Part shown: piece by piece, positions 46,355 through 56,470 of the stretch | How positions within the stretch are numbered: the first letter of the stretch is position 1 | Layout of the letters: the number at the start of each line of letters is the position of its first letter | Assembly: GCF_000970285.1 (NCBI RefSeq) | Contig: NZ_CP009516.1 | Span: 558,001 to 622,000, forward strand | Source: Methanosarcina horonobensis HB-1 = JCM 15518 | Lineage (GTDB): Archaea > Halobacteriota > Methanosarcinia > Methanosarcinales > Methanosarcinaceae | Length of the DNA: 64,000 bases | Reading direction: 5' to 3' | Program-made: the position numbers and the translations under genes | The notes under the pieces: generated by a model | Told to the model about the DNA's origin: nothing | The model's input: the letters and a program-made list of their open reading frames with translations, nothing else | Databases searched by the model: none

Positions 46355-46596
46355 AGACTCAATGCCTGAAAATACTCTTATGGAAAGTTCACTCGGATTT
46401 TACAGCTGGAGCCTGAAGTTATACCGAAAACAATGCAAAGTTAATATGAAAAATCTGTTATAGTCTCTCAAAGAGACTTCAAACAGGTTAGACTGAAGAT
46501 CATAGATTCTTCAGTCATACTTCTAATTTGTTTTTCAGCTTTTTTCTTTTCAGTCTCTCAGATTAAGTGGACTTAAGATGGTTGTGAATCTTCGGC

Positions 46597-47382
46597 TTAC
46601 AAAGTCTTAATCTCGACCGCATTTTCTTTGTAATACTTAAAAAGGTCTTCTCCCCATTTAATTGATGAAGAATCAAAGCCCACAAGATCACTCCTGGGGT
46701 CAAATGTTCCGTTTTTGAAAAAGAGTGATAGTGATACAAACCTGTCTGTTACGACAAAAGCCACTTTTGCAGTGTCGTACACATGAAAACTTGTGTGTTT
46801 GTGATTAAGAAACTCTTCAATTTCAGAGTTATGCTCGCTTTTTATTTTGAAAAACACATTTGGTGTAACAATTATAGAAATCGGGATATTCTTGCGAGCC
46901 ATATCAAGAAACATCGATGGGTAGCTGGGAAGGAAAATGGACGTAAAACCCATAAAACGTCCAGAGGCAGGAACATTATCCATAAATGTTTTATGAGAAT
47001 CGTAAATATGTTCGTGTTCGTCTTTTATAACCCTGCATTCTTTTAGCTCTTGAATTCTGTTTAGCAGCATCTCTGGGACTGCTGTGATGTCATGATCTCT
47101 CCAGAACTCTTCGTTTGTTTCTATGGCTGTCAGAGTGTCAAGGAAAGGTTTGTAATGTATAGCTGAAACTTTTCCCAGGGAAGTTAATCGATACATCCCT
47201 TCCTGCCTGACAATCATATTCGCGGTCTCCATTTCTTTCAGGCGAGGTAAAATCTCCGGTGATCTTACATCGAAGTAGTCTTTGATCTCCGAAAGGGTTT
47301 TAGGGCTCTCCTGAAGTAAAAATAGGATATCTTTTCGTTTTTCAGAAAAGGTTAGGATGCTTAAAAGTCCAGTTGATTTCAC
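46597..47382 (-). CDS. Winged-helix regulator with DUF1724/FilR1 domain
   Basis: A 261-residue archaeal transcription factor. Residues 1-75 form a winged helix-turn-helix (FSEKRKDILFLLQESPKTLS, EIKDYFDVRSPEILPRLKEM). The remainder is the FilR1/DUF1724 sensor-type domain, with segments such as FMGFTSIFLPSYPSMFLDMA and VYDTAKVAFVVTDRFVSLSL. In Methanosarcina, proteins of this class (Msr family) control methyltransferase genes; that role here is only analogy, since no such genes are adjacent. The start is GTG. It is convergent with the UbiA gene. Confidence 0.86.
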   Translation of the reverse strand: MKSTGLLSILTFSEKRKDILFLLQESPKTLSEIKDYFDVRSPEILPRLKEMETANMIVRQEGMYRLTSLGKVSAIHYKPFLDTLTAIETNEEFWRDHDITAVPEMLLNRIQELKECRVIKDEHEHIYDSHKTFMDNVPASGRFMGFTSIFLPSYPSMFLDMARKNIPISIIVTPNVFFKIKSEHNSEIEEFLNHKHTSFHVYDTAKVAFVVTDRFVSLSLFFKNGTFDPRSDLVGFDSSSIKWGEDLFKYYKENAVEIKTL

Positions 47383-48090
47383 AAATATCAGCCCATAGTT
47401 CTTATGCTGTTTCTGGAGTAGTTTGAAAGTAATTATACAGATATAAGCTCTCCATCTTTTATTTACAGGGGAGGCAATTTGATTTTTTTAATTCCTTTCA
47501 TCTTTTATATTGAATTGAGGTTGCAGTTATGTCAAGGTGATATAATATTGCTAGAATGGTATACGAATTCAATATATATTATCTTTTTCAAGAGTATATC
47601 TAATCTTTAATAAATTTTTCTAATATTTAGATATTCTGTGTACCGGTCTTTCGAAAACGAAAATTTCCGGTCAAAAAAGCACCCGTAAACTCCGTAAAAT
47701 AATCTATTATCTGAATGATATAAAATTATTCTATTAATATATGACTTAATACTGCATATTCGGAGTGCAGGTTGAAAATCATAGATAAAAAATTGATATT
47801 TAATATTTAGCCGTTCGATAAATTCTTAGTAAAAGTACATCTATCTAATATGACCTGAATGCCTGCCAGATGTATTAATTATTTACTGAAGTATGTGAGT
47901 TAATTTGTGGTATAGATATCCAGTTCAAGATTTGCAAAAATAGCAATCTGGCAAATTTTTTATCTTTTAAACCTGGCAGTCTGGAAACAAATTTAAAATG
48001 AGGATGTACCCTGCCTTATGCAGGAGTACTCGAGTTTTATATGGACTCAGTTATGTATCTGGGTCCCTCTTTGTCTAAGCTTCTTATTTT
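47383..48090. other. AT-rich intergenic region between regulator and purH
   Basis: About 708 nt upstream of the leftward FilR1-type gene and downstream of purH. It should hold the regulator promoter; no gene or defined element was identified. Confidence 0.45.
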
Positions 48091-49707
48091 TCAGTGAAGG
48101 AAATGCCGCATACCTGTGAAGACAAGGGCGACTCCAAGTCTGTTTGCAGTAGCAATAACCTCACTGTCTCTTATGGAGCCGCCTGGAGAAACAATGTAGC
48201 GGATGTTATTTTCTGCTGCATAAACCACACTGTCATCAAAGGGGAAGAAAGCATCTGAAGCCATTACACATTCGGACATAATCTTCTTGCAGTATTCTTC
48301 AAAAGATTCAGCAGGCTGCTCACGTTCATATATTATCTTTAGATTTTCAACTGCTTTTGTGGCTGCCAGTTTACGGATCGAGTCTACTCTGTTAGGCTGT
48401 CCTGCTCCCATACCCAGTACCATGAAATTTCCTGGTTCATACTCGTGAGCAAGAATCACGGCATTGGATTTTGTGGCTTTGCAGGCTTTAAGGCAAAACT
48501 CTGAGAGCGCACGCTTGTTTTCAGGATAGGGAATTTCAGTAACAGACTCCCATTTTTCGTAAATGCCTATATCACGGCTCTGCTTAAGCATACCTCCTAT
48601 TACGTATTTGTAGGTATACTCCGTTCCGAAAACCTCTCTAAGTTCAGGAAGTTTCAGGAGTCTCAGGTTTTCACTTTTATTTTTCAGATATTCCAGGGCA
48701 TCGGGTTTGAAGTCAGGGGCAAGGATAATTTCTACAAATTTCCCGTTCAGAAAAGTTGCAGCTTCGAGGTCAAAAATCTCGTTTGTACAGATTATGCTTC
48801 CGTAGGCAGAAATGGGGTCTCCGTCCCAGGCAGCCTGCAAAGCCTGGAGGAGGGTTTCTCCGGTAGCAAGTCCGCATGGATTATTGTGTTTTACAATTGC
48901 CACGGCGGAGGAAGCATTTCCGAGTTCTTTAACCGTCTGGAGGGCATTGTCCGCATCTACATAATTATTATAGGAAAGCTCTTTCCCATGCAGCTGGACT
49001 GCCTTTGCCAGGCTCGGGCCTTCTATTGCAGGGTCTTTATAGAAATAGGCCTTCTGATGCCAGTTTTCTCCATATCGAAGTTTTACCCCGTCTGTAAATT
49101 TTAGGCGGAGTATCTCTTCTCCAAGCAGGGTCCTGCTCAAATAAGTATCAATAGCTGCATCATAATCCGCTGTGTGCCTGAAAGCTTTGACTGCAAGTTC
49201 AGCCCGGGTTTTTTCTGAGATTATTCCGCTTGAGCGCAGTTCCTTAAGGACGTGCCCGTAGTCAGAAGGGTCGGATAATACCGTTACCGAGCGATAGTTC
49301 TTGGCTGCAGAGCGGAGAAGAGTAGGACCTCCGATATCTATGTTTTCAATAGCTTCTTCAAGCTCTACATTTGCTCTGGAAACCGTTACCTCAAAGGGGT
49401 ACAGATTTACGGCTAACAGATCGATAAGGGAGATGTCTTCTTTTGCAGCCTCCTCCATCTGTTCCTTGCTGTCCCGCAGACATAGAAGCCCGCCATGAAT
49501 TCTCGGGTGGAGGGTTTTGACTCTTCCTCCCATCATCTCCGGATAGCCTGTGACTTCCGTGACATCGGTGACCTCGATGCCGGCATCACGAAGGATTTTC
49601 GCAGTCCCGCCGGTTGAGATGATCTTCACGCCAAGTGCTTCAAGCCCGCGTGCAAATTCCACAATTCCTGTCTTGTCTGAAACGCTGAGCAGTGCCCTTT
49701 TTACCAA
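48091..49707 (-). CDS. purH: Bifunctional AICAR formyltransferase/IMP cyclohydrolase
   Basis: A 538-residue bifunctional enzyme for the last two steps of IMP synthesis. The N-terminal MGS-like IMP cyclohydrolase domain has IISTGGTAKILRDAG (about 29-43) and GGRVKTLHPRIHGG (about 60-73). The C-terminal AICAR transformylase domain has IVKHNNPCGLATG (about 269-281), the Lys-His transformylase pair. This two-domain bacterial-type PurH differs from the separate PurP/PurO route of many archaea. The start is TTG, with GGTGA about 5 nt upstream. It lies alone, 396 nt from the next gene. Confidence 0.95.
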   Translation of the reverse strand: MVKRALLSVSDKTGIVEFARGLEALGVKIISTGGTAKILRDAGIEVTDVTEVTGYPEMMGGRVKTLHPRIHGGLLCLRDSKEQMEEAAKEDISLIDLLAVNLYPFEVTVSRANVELEEAIENIDIGGPTLLRSAAKNYRSVTVLSDPSDYGHVLKELRSSGIISEKTRAELAVKAFRHTADYDAAIDTYLSRTLLGEEILRLKFTDGVKLRYGENWHQKAYFYKDPAIEGPSLAKAVQLHGKELSYNNYVDADNALQTVKELGNASSAVAIVKHNNPCGLATGETLLQALQAAWDGDPISAYGSIICTNEIFDLEAATFLNGKFVEIILAPDFKPDALEYLKNKSENLRLLKLPELREVFGTEYTYKYVIGGMLKQSRDIGIYEKWESVTEIPYPENKRALSEFCLKACKATKSNAVILAHEYEPGNFMVLGMGAGQPNRVDSIRKLAATKAVENLKIIYEREQPAESFEEYCKKIMSECVMASDAFFPFDDSVVYAAENNIRYIVSPGGSIRDSEVIATANRLGVALVFTGMRHFLH

Positions 49708-50103
49708 AAAATCACCAATATACTTGGTTTAAAAATTATTAGCTATAAAACTTATGGTTTACGCATTATTTTATTGGAAATAGATTTTTTCCGTTGAAAA
49801 ATCAGAATTTAACTCCTTAAGTACAACATTTCTGTTAACATCCTGATTAAACCTTCAGATATGTAGTTCTTTAATCTTTTGGTATTTTTGCATGAACGTT
49901 TCCATAATTCTTCTATTTCCATACTTTTTCAGGAAGAATGTTCAGGTGGAATACTTATTCTTTGGAAATAGAAAGAATAAGGAGTACTGGGAGTGGGGTT
50001 TCTCAATATTATCCATTAAGCCTGCTCCTGATTTTCTGCTCATTTTTTTATTTTACGTTCTGCTCATTTTTTTCAAGAAACAAGTAAAAAGGTTGAGTAA
50101 TCA
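49708..50103. other. Divergent intergenic region between purH and FAD oxidoreductase
   Basis: About 396 nt. A short reading frame at 49892-50128 runs into the next gene and is not credible. No clear promoter box was singled out. Confidence 0.4.
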
Positions 50104-51456
50104 ATGCAAAAGGAATACGACATCATAATCATCGGGACAGGTACTGCAGGCCGAACTCTCGCAGGCAGGGCAGAGTCATCTGGATTGAAGTTTGCTATTA
50201 TTGACTCGAGGGAGTACGGAGGTACCTGCCCTCTTAGAGGGTGCGACCCCAAAAAAGTTCTTGCAAATGTATCGGAAGCTACAGACTGGAATAACAGGCT
50301 TATAGGCAAAGGCGCAGGGACAAAAGAGCCTTTAAATATTGACTGGCCTTCACTTATCAAATTCAAAAGAACATTTACCGAGGGCTATCCACAGGAGACC
50401 GAGAAAGTGTTCGCAGATATGGGGATTGACATGTATCACGGGAGAGCTTATTTTGAAAACGAAAATACCGTGATTGTCGGGAAATATACACTCAAAGGGA
50501 AATATATTTTTCTTGCGACAGGGTCGAAGCCTCGAAAACTGAGCATTCCTGGTGAAGAGTACCTTACAACAAGTGAGGAGTTCATGGAAACCGAGAAGCT
50601 CCCTGCAAAGATCGTTTTTGTCGGTGGGGGGTATATCTCTTTCGAGTTTGCACACATTGCCCGGCGAGCCGGAGCCGAGGTTTTAATCCTTCACAGAAGC
50701 GAAAAGCCCCTGGGAGGTTTTGACTCCGATATGGTAGACCTGCTTGTCAAAGCCTCAGAGACGGCAAGTATAGGGGTTCTTGTAAACAGGCCGGTAGTAG
50801 CCGTTGAAAAAGGAAGCAACGGATTCCTGGTCAGAACCGAGTATAAAACAGAAGCAGGACCCGAAACTCAGACTTTCAATGCAGATATGGTGGTAAACGG
50901 AGCAGGCAGAGTCCCTGATCTTGAAGACCTGCACCTAGAGAGTGCCGGAGTTAAGGCCGAAAAAAAAGGGATTATAGTTGATAAACACATGCGGACATCA
51001 AATCCCTGTGTTTACGCAGGTGGAGACTGTACTGCCGAGGGCATACAGCTCACTCCGGTAGCAACTCTTCAGGGAGAAGTTGCAGCTGCCAACATTCTTG
51101 ACGGAAATGAAGCTGAAGCCGATTATACAGGCATTCCCAGTGCAGTTTTTACTATTCCTGTCCTTGCTTCCGTTGGAAGCAGTGAAGAGAAAGATTATGA
51201 GAAATATAAGGTAATCTTCAGTGACCGAAGTAATTGGAACACTACCAGGAGAACAGGACTTCAGTTTGCAGCCTCAAAGGTAATTCTCGATGAAACAAAT
51301 GACCGGATAGTGGGAGCTCACATTCTGGGCCCGCATGCAGAAGAGGCTATTAATATTTTTGCCATGGCAATGCGACTTGGTCTCAGGGCATCGGATATAA
51401 AGAAAATGGTGTTTACTTATCCAACGATATGTTCCGATATTCGTTATATGTTTTAA
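50104..51456 (+). CDS. FAD-dependent pyridine nucleotide-disulfide oxidoreductase
   Basis: A 450-residue class-I flavoprotein disulfide reductase-like protein. The FAD-binding GxGxxG is IIGTGTAGRTLAG (about 9-21), the redox-active pair is GGTCPLRGCDPKKVL (Cys about 43 and 48), and the NAD(P) site is VFVGGGYISFEFAHIARRAG. The C-terminal catalytic segment, normally HPTxxE, reads YPTICSD, so the His acid-base residue is replaced by Tyr and the Glu by Asp. It may therefore reduce a substrate other than lipoamide or glutathione, or act as an oxidase. No lipoamide-complex genes are near. Confidence 0.9.
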   Translation: MQKEYDIIIIGTGTAGRTLAGRAESSGLKFAIIDSREYGGTCPLRGCDPKKVLANVSEATDWNNRLIGKGAGTKEPLNIDWPSLIKFKRTFTEGYPQETEKVFADMGIDMYHGRAYFENENTVIVGKYTLKGKYIFLATGSKPRKLSIPGEEYLTTSEEFMETEKLPAKIVFVGGGYISFEFAHIARRAGAEVLILHRSEKPLGGFDSDMVDLLVKASETASIGVLVNRPVVAVEKGSNGFLVRTEYKTEAGPETQTFNADMVVNGAGRVPDLEDLHLESAGVKAEKKGIIVDKHMRTSNPCVYAGGDCTAEGIQLTPVATLQGEVAAANILDGNEAEADYTGIPSAVFTIPVLASVGSSEEKDYEKYKVIFSDRSNWNTTRRTGLQFAASKVILDETNDRIVGAHILGPHAEEAINIFAMAMRLGLRASDIKKMVFTYPTICSDIRYMF

Positions 51457-51596
51457 AACCCGGCTTCATGGCAAGACTGCCAATTTTATATTGCTTTGAA
51501 CCAAAAAAGAGAGACAAAATATGGCTGCATACCTTCAAGTATATTCGTTCTTATGATTGAGATCTGGAAAACAAATCTGATGCCGGAGTTCTTTTG

Positions 51597-52301
51597 ATGC
51601 CTGAAAAAAAACCTGATAAATTGACTTCCAATGAGTTCCTCAAAAAGTATAATATCCTTGATAATAGACATAATTTTGACCGGATATGGGCTCTATTAAA
51701 GAAAGAATACCCGGATGCTAAACCTTCTCTTAACTACAGTAACCCTCTGGAACTTCTTGTGGCAACTGTCCTTTCTGCTCAGTCGACTGATGTCCAGATT
51801 AACAGGGTGACTGAAAATCTATTTAAAAAGTATAGGACTGCCCGAGATTATGCAAACGCAGACCTCAGGGAGCTCGAAGAAGATATTTATTCAACTGGAT
51901 TTTACAAAAGCAAAGCAAAAAACATCAAAGCTGCTGCGCAACTGATTGTCGAGCGCTATGGAGGGGAAGTCCCGCAGACAATGGAAGAACTGGTAACCCT
52001 TCCCGGAGTAGGAAGAAAAACCGCTAACATAGTGCTTGCCAGAGCTTTTGGAATAACAGAAGGAATTGCCGTGGATACCCACGTAAAAAGAGTTTCCGGA
52101 AGGCTGGGATTTACTAAACATACAGATCCTGTAAAAATCGAGCAGGACCTTATATCCCTTGCCCGAAAAGAAGACCTGGATTCGATTTCAATGACCCTGA
52201 TTTATCACGGGAGAAAAATTTGCCAGGCAAGAAAACCAAGGTGCCGTGTTTGTGTTGTGAAAGATCTATGTCCTTCGAGCATTATATTTATTGGGGAGTA
52301 A
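51597..52301 (+). CDS. nth: Endonuclease III (DNA glycosylase/AP lyase)
   Basis: A 234-residue HhH-GPD base-excision repair enzyme that removes oxidised pyrimidines. The helix-hairpin-helix is LPGVGRKTANIVL (Lys in GRKTA as the catalytic lysine), the catalytic Asp is in GIAVDTHVKRVSGRLG, and the [4Fe-4S] cluster motif C-x6-C-x2-C-x5-C is CQARKPRCRVCVVKDLC. I chose the ATG at 51597; a TTG immediately before it is possible. All active-site features are intact. Confidence 0.95.
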   Translation: MPEKKPDKLTSNEFLKKYNILDNRHNFDRIWALLKKEYPDAKPSLNYSNPLELLVATVLSAQSTDVQINRVTENLFKKYRTARDYANADLRELEEDIYSTGFYKSKAKNIKAAAQLIVERYGGEVPQTMEELVTLPGVGRKTANIVLARAFGITEGIAVDTHVKRVSGRLGFTKHTDPVKIEQDLISLARKEDLDSISMTLIYHGRKICQARKPRCRVCVVKDLCPSSIIFIGE

Positions 52302-52461
52302 GCAGCGAATTTTTTCTGAGGTTTGTAGAAAATAGCTTGGTTGAGATGAATCCGGAAAGAAGCCTGTTGAAATCCTTAATAACAAAAAACTATATGGGGT
52401 AGCCGCTTCTTCCATCTCTGGAAGAAATAGGCTTTAAAAAAAGGTAAGAATGTTTTTTTGC

Positions 52462-52767
52462 TCAGGCTTTTTTATTAAAAACTTTGCCTAGCCCGAAACT
52501 GATTGCCAGTACTGCTATAGTCCCTATGGCAATCGCCATTATTTCTCCGCTCTTCCCCATACCTTCAATTGCATAATCAGGCATTGGAGAACTTACTGCG
52601 GGTTCCATTTCTTCAAGTTCTGACATTTTCGATTCTTCAATTACCCCTCCCGCTGCACTTTCCAGCCCGTCAGGGTCGGGAGATGCAAGGAAAGGAGCAA
52701 GGATGGAAAGCAAAAGTGCAATTGCAATTCCTGCGTAAAGGAATTTCATATTCGAATTCCCGCTCAT
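52462..52767 (-). CDS. cbiN: CbiN/PDGLE-domain subunit of ECF cobalt/nickel transporter
   Basis: A 101-residue membrane protein with N- and C-terminal hydrophobic helices (FLYAGIAIALLLSILAPFL and IMAIAIGTIAVLAISFGLG) and the diagnostic DPDGLE between them. It is the auxiliary subunit that assists CbiM/NikM in metal uptake. The start overlaps the cbiM stop (ATGA), so they are coupled. Cobalt versus nickel cannot be decided. Confidence 0.9.
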   Translation of the reverse strand: MSGNSNMKFLYAGIAIALLLSILAPFLASPDPDGLESAAGGVIEESKMSELEEMEPAVSSPMPDYAIEGMGKSGEIMAIAIGTIAVLAISFGLGKVFNKKA

Positions 52768-53429
52768 GCATGAGCCTCCTTCTTTGACTTCTCTGGTCTG
52801 GCAGTAAAGCTGTCTTCAAGGAGATCAGGGCGGGATTTTGCAATTGCTGTGATTACAACCGCAGTGATCAGCCCTTCTCCTATAAAACCAATTATCAGGT
52901 GATAAGTACCCATTGCAATGAGACCCGGAACCAGGGGGAAAGTCCCTGCAATCCACATCTGAACTGCGCAGACAACAGCCGAAATGAAGAGCCCTAGCCA
53001 GGCACCTCCAAAGGCTGCAATGCTTGTGCCTGTGCTCCTGCGAAGAGCAGCATAAGTATAATATCCTACAAAACCGGAAATGATGCCCATGTTGAGAATA
53101 TTTGCACCCATAGTGGTTATCCCGCCGTCACCAAAGGCGAAACCCTGTACTAGCAGTACAAGTGTGAGTACCAGTACTCCGGCCCAGGGGCTTCCGAAGA
53201 CAATGGCAACAAGGGTTGCTCCTACCATATGTCCGCTTGTTCCCATCCCTATGGGAATGTTCATAGCCTGGATTGCAAATATTCCTGCCGCAAGGGCGGC
53301 AAGAACAGGCACTTTCATTTCGTCAAGATCATTTTTTGCCCATTTCATTGACATAAAAATAAACGGAATAGCAATTACCCAGTAGACAACTGCCTGCGTT
53401 AACGGAATAAAAGAATCAGGTATATGCAT
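52764..53429 (-). CDS. cbiM: CbiM-type substrate-binding subunit of ECF cobalt/nickel transporter
   Basis: A 221-residue membrane protein with about seven helices. It starts MHIPDSFIPLTQ; the N-terminal Met-His region forms the metal site in CbiM/NikM proteins, and MHIPD is more NikM-like while MHIMEG is typical of CbiM, so the metal is uncertain. Family-type segments include NIPIGMGTSGHMVGATLVAI and NMGIISGFVGYYTY. GAGG lies upstream of the ATG. The transport partners CbiQ and CbiO lie 3 kb to the right, beyond a sensor kinase on the opposite strand. Confidence 0.92.
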   Translation of the reverse strand: MHIPDSFIPLTQAVVYWVIAIPFIFMSMKWAKNDLDEMKVPVLAALAAGIFAIQAMNIPIGMGTSGHMVGATLVAIVFGSPWAGVLVLTLVLLVQGFAFGDGGITTMGANILNMGIISGFVGYYTYAALRRSTGTSIAAFGGAWLGLFISAVVCAVQMWIAGTFPLVPGLIAMGTYHLIIGFIGEGLITAVVITAIAKSRPDLLEDSFTARPEKSKKEAHA

Positions 53430-54148
53430 TTTTGTTTCCTCTTTTACACCTTATTTTTAATTTTCCCCTTTTTCACTGTGAACATTCCAGCTCCCATATT
53501 TTTCAGATATCCGTCATATAAAGAAGGAAAACACTCAAAAAGTCAGAGTTTGCTGAGTGCTGTTTTATAAGTTAATAATAATTAGAATTCTGTTATGACT
53601 GTTCCTAATGAGTATTTTTGAGGTTATTTCTGGAAGATTTTTCTGTATAATCTTAGATATTTCAGTATTACATATATACATTTTGGTATTATTTTTTTTG
53701 ATAATTTTTTTATGAAATCTTCTTCTGTGTCGGCATTTTTACTTTTTAGTCAAATTAAGTATCCTATAATCTTCCATCAAGTCGAATTGATTCATCCCGG
53801 AAAAGTTGGTGTTAATCCATGTAAGCCCAATTTTAACTGTCTTTTTGGTTCCTTGTGGATTGCTTCTATTTGCACTTAAGTAATATGTACTCATCAAATT
53901 TCAATCTTTGGTAATATTTATTATGAAAAAACTGTATATTTGTATATTACCTTCTTTTCAGTGTTATAACATGGATTTGGATATTGATTCTTTGATAAGA
54001 TTTGATACTTTGAGACTACGCAATTGAATCCTTGAAAACTTAATATTACTCTAAAATAAATTATTCTAAAATGTAATGAGTATTACAATAATGGCCGGAG
54101 TTCTTTCTTTAAACTTGCCGCCGTAAGTCCTAAGTTGGAGAGATATGG
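53430..54148. other. Divergent intergenic region upstream of cbiM and the sensor kinase
   Basis: About 719 AT-rich nt holding the promoters of the leftward cbiM-cbiN pair and the rightward kinase. I saw no riboswitch-like structure or gene. Confidence 0.4.
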
Positions 54149-56311
54149 ATGGGAACGAACACTAGGAGTTCTGGTATTGATGTTATTGGGGATATTCACT
54201 GGGGAGCCCACCTGTGTCAGTTTTACCAAACCAACGAAGATTTGATGGATATACTTGTTCCTTATTTTAAAGCAGGGCTGAAAGCTAATGAATTTTGCCT
54301 CTGGATCACATCACAATCTCCATACGTAGAAGAGGCAAAAGAAACTTTAAGGAATTCTTTCCCAGGTATTGATGTTTATCTGGAGAAAGGTCAAATTGAA
54401 ATCCTTCCCTATACGCATTGGCTTCTCGAGGAGGGAATTTCTGATCTGGAGAGACTATTCGAAGGATGGGTCGAAAAACTTAACGAAGCTCTTGCCAATG
54501 GCTATGATGGTTTGAGGTTGACCGTGAATATTTCCTGGCTGGAAAAAGAAAACTGGAGTGATTTTGTTAACCTTGAAGAAAAACTGGGCAGCCTCATAGA
54601 GGATTACCGGATAATTGCTCTGTGCACTTATTTTCTCGACAGGTGCAGTGCAATCGAGATCATTGACATTGTAGCAAATCATCAATTCTCTTTGATTAAA
54701 AGAGAGAGTATATGGGAGCATATTGAAAGTCACAGGCGCAGGAAAATAGAAAAAACAGCTATTTGCACCGTACAGGACGAAGAAGTTGAGGACACAGAAG
54801 TTGAATTGAGAGAATCCTACGATCATCTGGAAGAATTAGTTAAAGAAAGAACAATGCAGCTTGAAATGGCTTACAAAAGACTGAAAGAGAGTGAAAGAGA
54901 TCTTTCTGAAGCTCAAAAAATGGCTCATATTGGAAGCTGGAAATGGGACATTATAACCGGTGAACTATACTGGTCTGATGAAATTTATCGTATCTTTGGA
55001 CTTAATCCTCAAGAATCCAAAGCAACTTACAATGCATTTTTTAATTATATACATCCCAACGATCGAGACTTTGTGGATACTACCATTAAAAAAGCTTTGT
55101 ATGGAGAGCAGCCCTATGACACTGACTATAGGATTATCTCAGCTGATGGAGAAGAGCGCATAGTCCATTCACGTGGAGAAGTTATTTTTGATGAAAACAA
55201 TACTCCTGTCCAAATGAGAGGAACACTCCAGGACATTACGGAGCGTACTAAAATTGAAGACTCGCTTTTATTAAGCGAGGAAAGGTACCGTTCTTTCATA
55301 CAGAACTTTACAGGGATTGCTTTTCAGCAGGACAGGAATCTCAACCTGGAGTTTGTAAAAGGAAATGTAGAAGAGATTACAGGGTACAGCGAAGAAGAAT
55401 TAATGTCTAAAAAGCGGTGGAGAAAAATTGTTGAGAAGGAAGATTTGCCTTTGTTCCTCAAAAAAGAAAGAGAGATTAAAAACGCTCGTTCTCCGTATTA
55501 TGGAAAAATTAGCTACAGAATAAGATGTAAGGACGGAAAAATAAAATGGGTACATGAAGTATATCAGAAGATTCCGGGCAAGAACGGGAGATCCGATTAT
55601 CACCAGACCACAATAACCGACGTTACCGAGAGAATAAAGGCAAAAGAAACCCTGGTAAAAATTGAGGACGCTAGGAAAAAAGAAATCCACCACAGAATAA
55701 AAAACAACTTACAGGTAATCTCTTCTCTTCTTGACCTTCAGGCTGAAAAGTTCAGTCATAGAGAGGCAGTTACCACTCCGGAAATTCTAGAAGCTTTCAG
55801 GGAAAGTCAGAACCGGGTAATCTCAATGTCCCTTATCCATGAAGAACTCTATAAGGGAGAAGGAACCGATACACTGAATTTTTCTGCATACCTTCAAAAG
55901 TTAGCTGAAAATCTTCTACAGACCTACAGTCTTTGTAGTAAAAATGTTCACCTGTACATGGATCTGGAAGAAAATGCTTTCTTTAATATGGATGCCGCTG
56001 TCCCTTTAGGAATAATTGTTAACGAACTCGTTTCGAATTCTCTCAAACATGCTTTTACTGAAAAAGAAGGAGACATTCGAATCCGGCTTTGCAGGGAAGA
56101 AAAGAATAACAAAACACATAAGTCCCTTTTCAGCCTGACGATTTCAGATGACGGAAAAGGAATTTCTGAAAACATAGAATTAGGAACTGTTAAATCACTA
56201 GGACTGCAGCTGGTTAGCATTCTTGTTGACCAGGTAGACGGAGAAATCGAACTTAAGAGAGTAGAAGGGACGAAATTCCGAATTACATTCCGAGTAGCAG
56301 AAAGATTATAA
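54149..56311 (+). CDS. MEDS-PAS-PAS sensor histidine kinase (HisKA_2 type)
   Basis: A 720-residue, probably cytoplasmic sensor kinase. It starts with a MEDS (DcmR-like) sensory domain (about 12-190; HLCQFYQTNEDLMDILVPYF), then a coiled coil (about 215-250), two PAS domains (about 255-370 and 380-500, the first with IGSWKWDIITGELYWSDEI), a HisKA_2 dimerisation domain with the phosphoacceptor His in EIHHRIKNNLQVISSLLDL (about residue 512), and a C-terminal HATPase domain (GIIVNELVSNSLKHAF; DDGKGI). There is no receiver domain and no response-regulator gene adjacent. The ATG at 54149 has GGAG 8 nt upstream. It lies between the two halves of a metal transporter locus on the opposite strand. Confidence 0.93.
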   Translation: MGTNTRSSGIDVIGDIHWGAHLCQFYQTNEDLMDILVPYFKAGLKANEFCLWITSQSPYVEEAKETLRNSFPGIDVYLEKGQIEILPYTHWLLEEGISDLERLFEGWVEKLNEALANGYDGLRLTVNISWLEKENWSDFVNLEEKLGSLIEDYRIIALCTYFLDRCSAIEIIDIVANHQFSLIKRESIWEHIESHRRRKIEKTAICTVQDEEVEDTEVELRESYDHLEELVKERTMQLEMAYKRLKESERDLSEAQKMAHIGSWKWDIITGELYWSDEIYRIFGLNPQESKATYNAFFNYIHPNDRDFVDTTIKKALYGEQPYDTDYRIISADGEERIVHSRGEVIFDENNTPVQMRGTLQDITERTKIEDSLLLSEERYRSFIQNFTGIAFQQDRNLNLEFVKGNVEEITGYSEEELMSKKRWRKIVEKEDLPLFLKKEREIKNARSPYYGKISYRIRCKDGKIKWVHEVYQKIPGKNGRSDYHQTTITDVTERIKAKETLVKIEDARKKEIHHRIKNNLQVISSLLDLQAEKFSHREAVTTPEILEAFRESQNRVISMSLIHEELYKGEGTDTLNFSAYLQKLAENLLQTYSLCSKNVHLYMDLEENAFFNMDAAVPLGIIVNELVSNSLKHAFTEKEGDIRIRLCREEKNNKTHKSLFSLTISDDGKGISENIELGTVKSLGLQLVSILVDQVDGEIELKRVEGTKFRITFRVAERL

Positions 56312-56470
56312 TCCTGGACAAAAAGGCACTAAGACTGGATAAAAAGTTATTGGTATCATCAAAGCCCCGAAGTTCTAGGTAGTCGTTGATTGCTGGAGGT
56401 TAACTGCAAGGATCAAAATAATAAGTACGGTCTTTTTAATGACTGTACTTCTCAGTCTCAGGGATTTCAT

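Noticed and set aside
49892-50128. Hydrophobic frame in the purH to FAD oxidoreductase gap
   Set aside because: Runs into the start of a real gene and has no Shine-Dalgarno or family resemblance.
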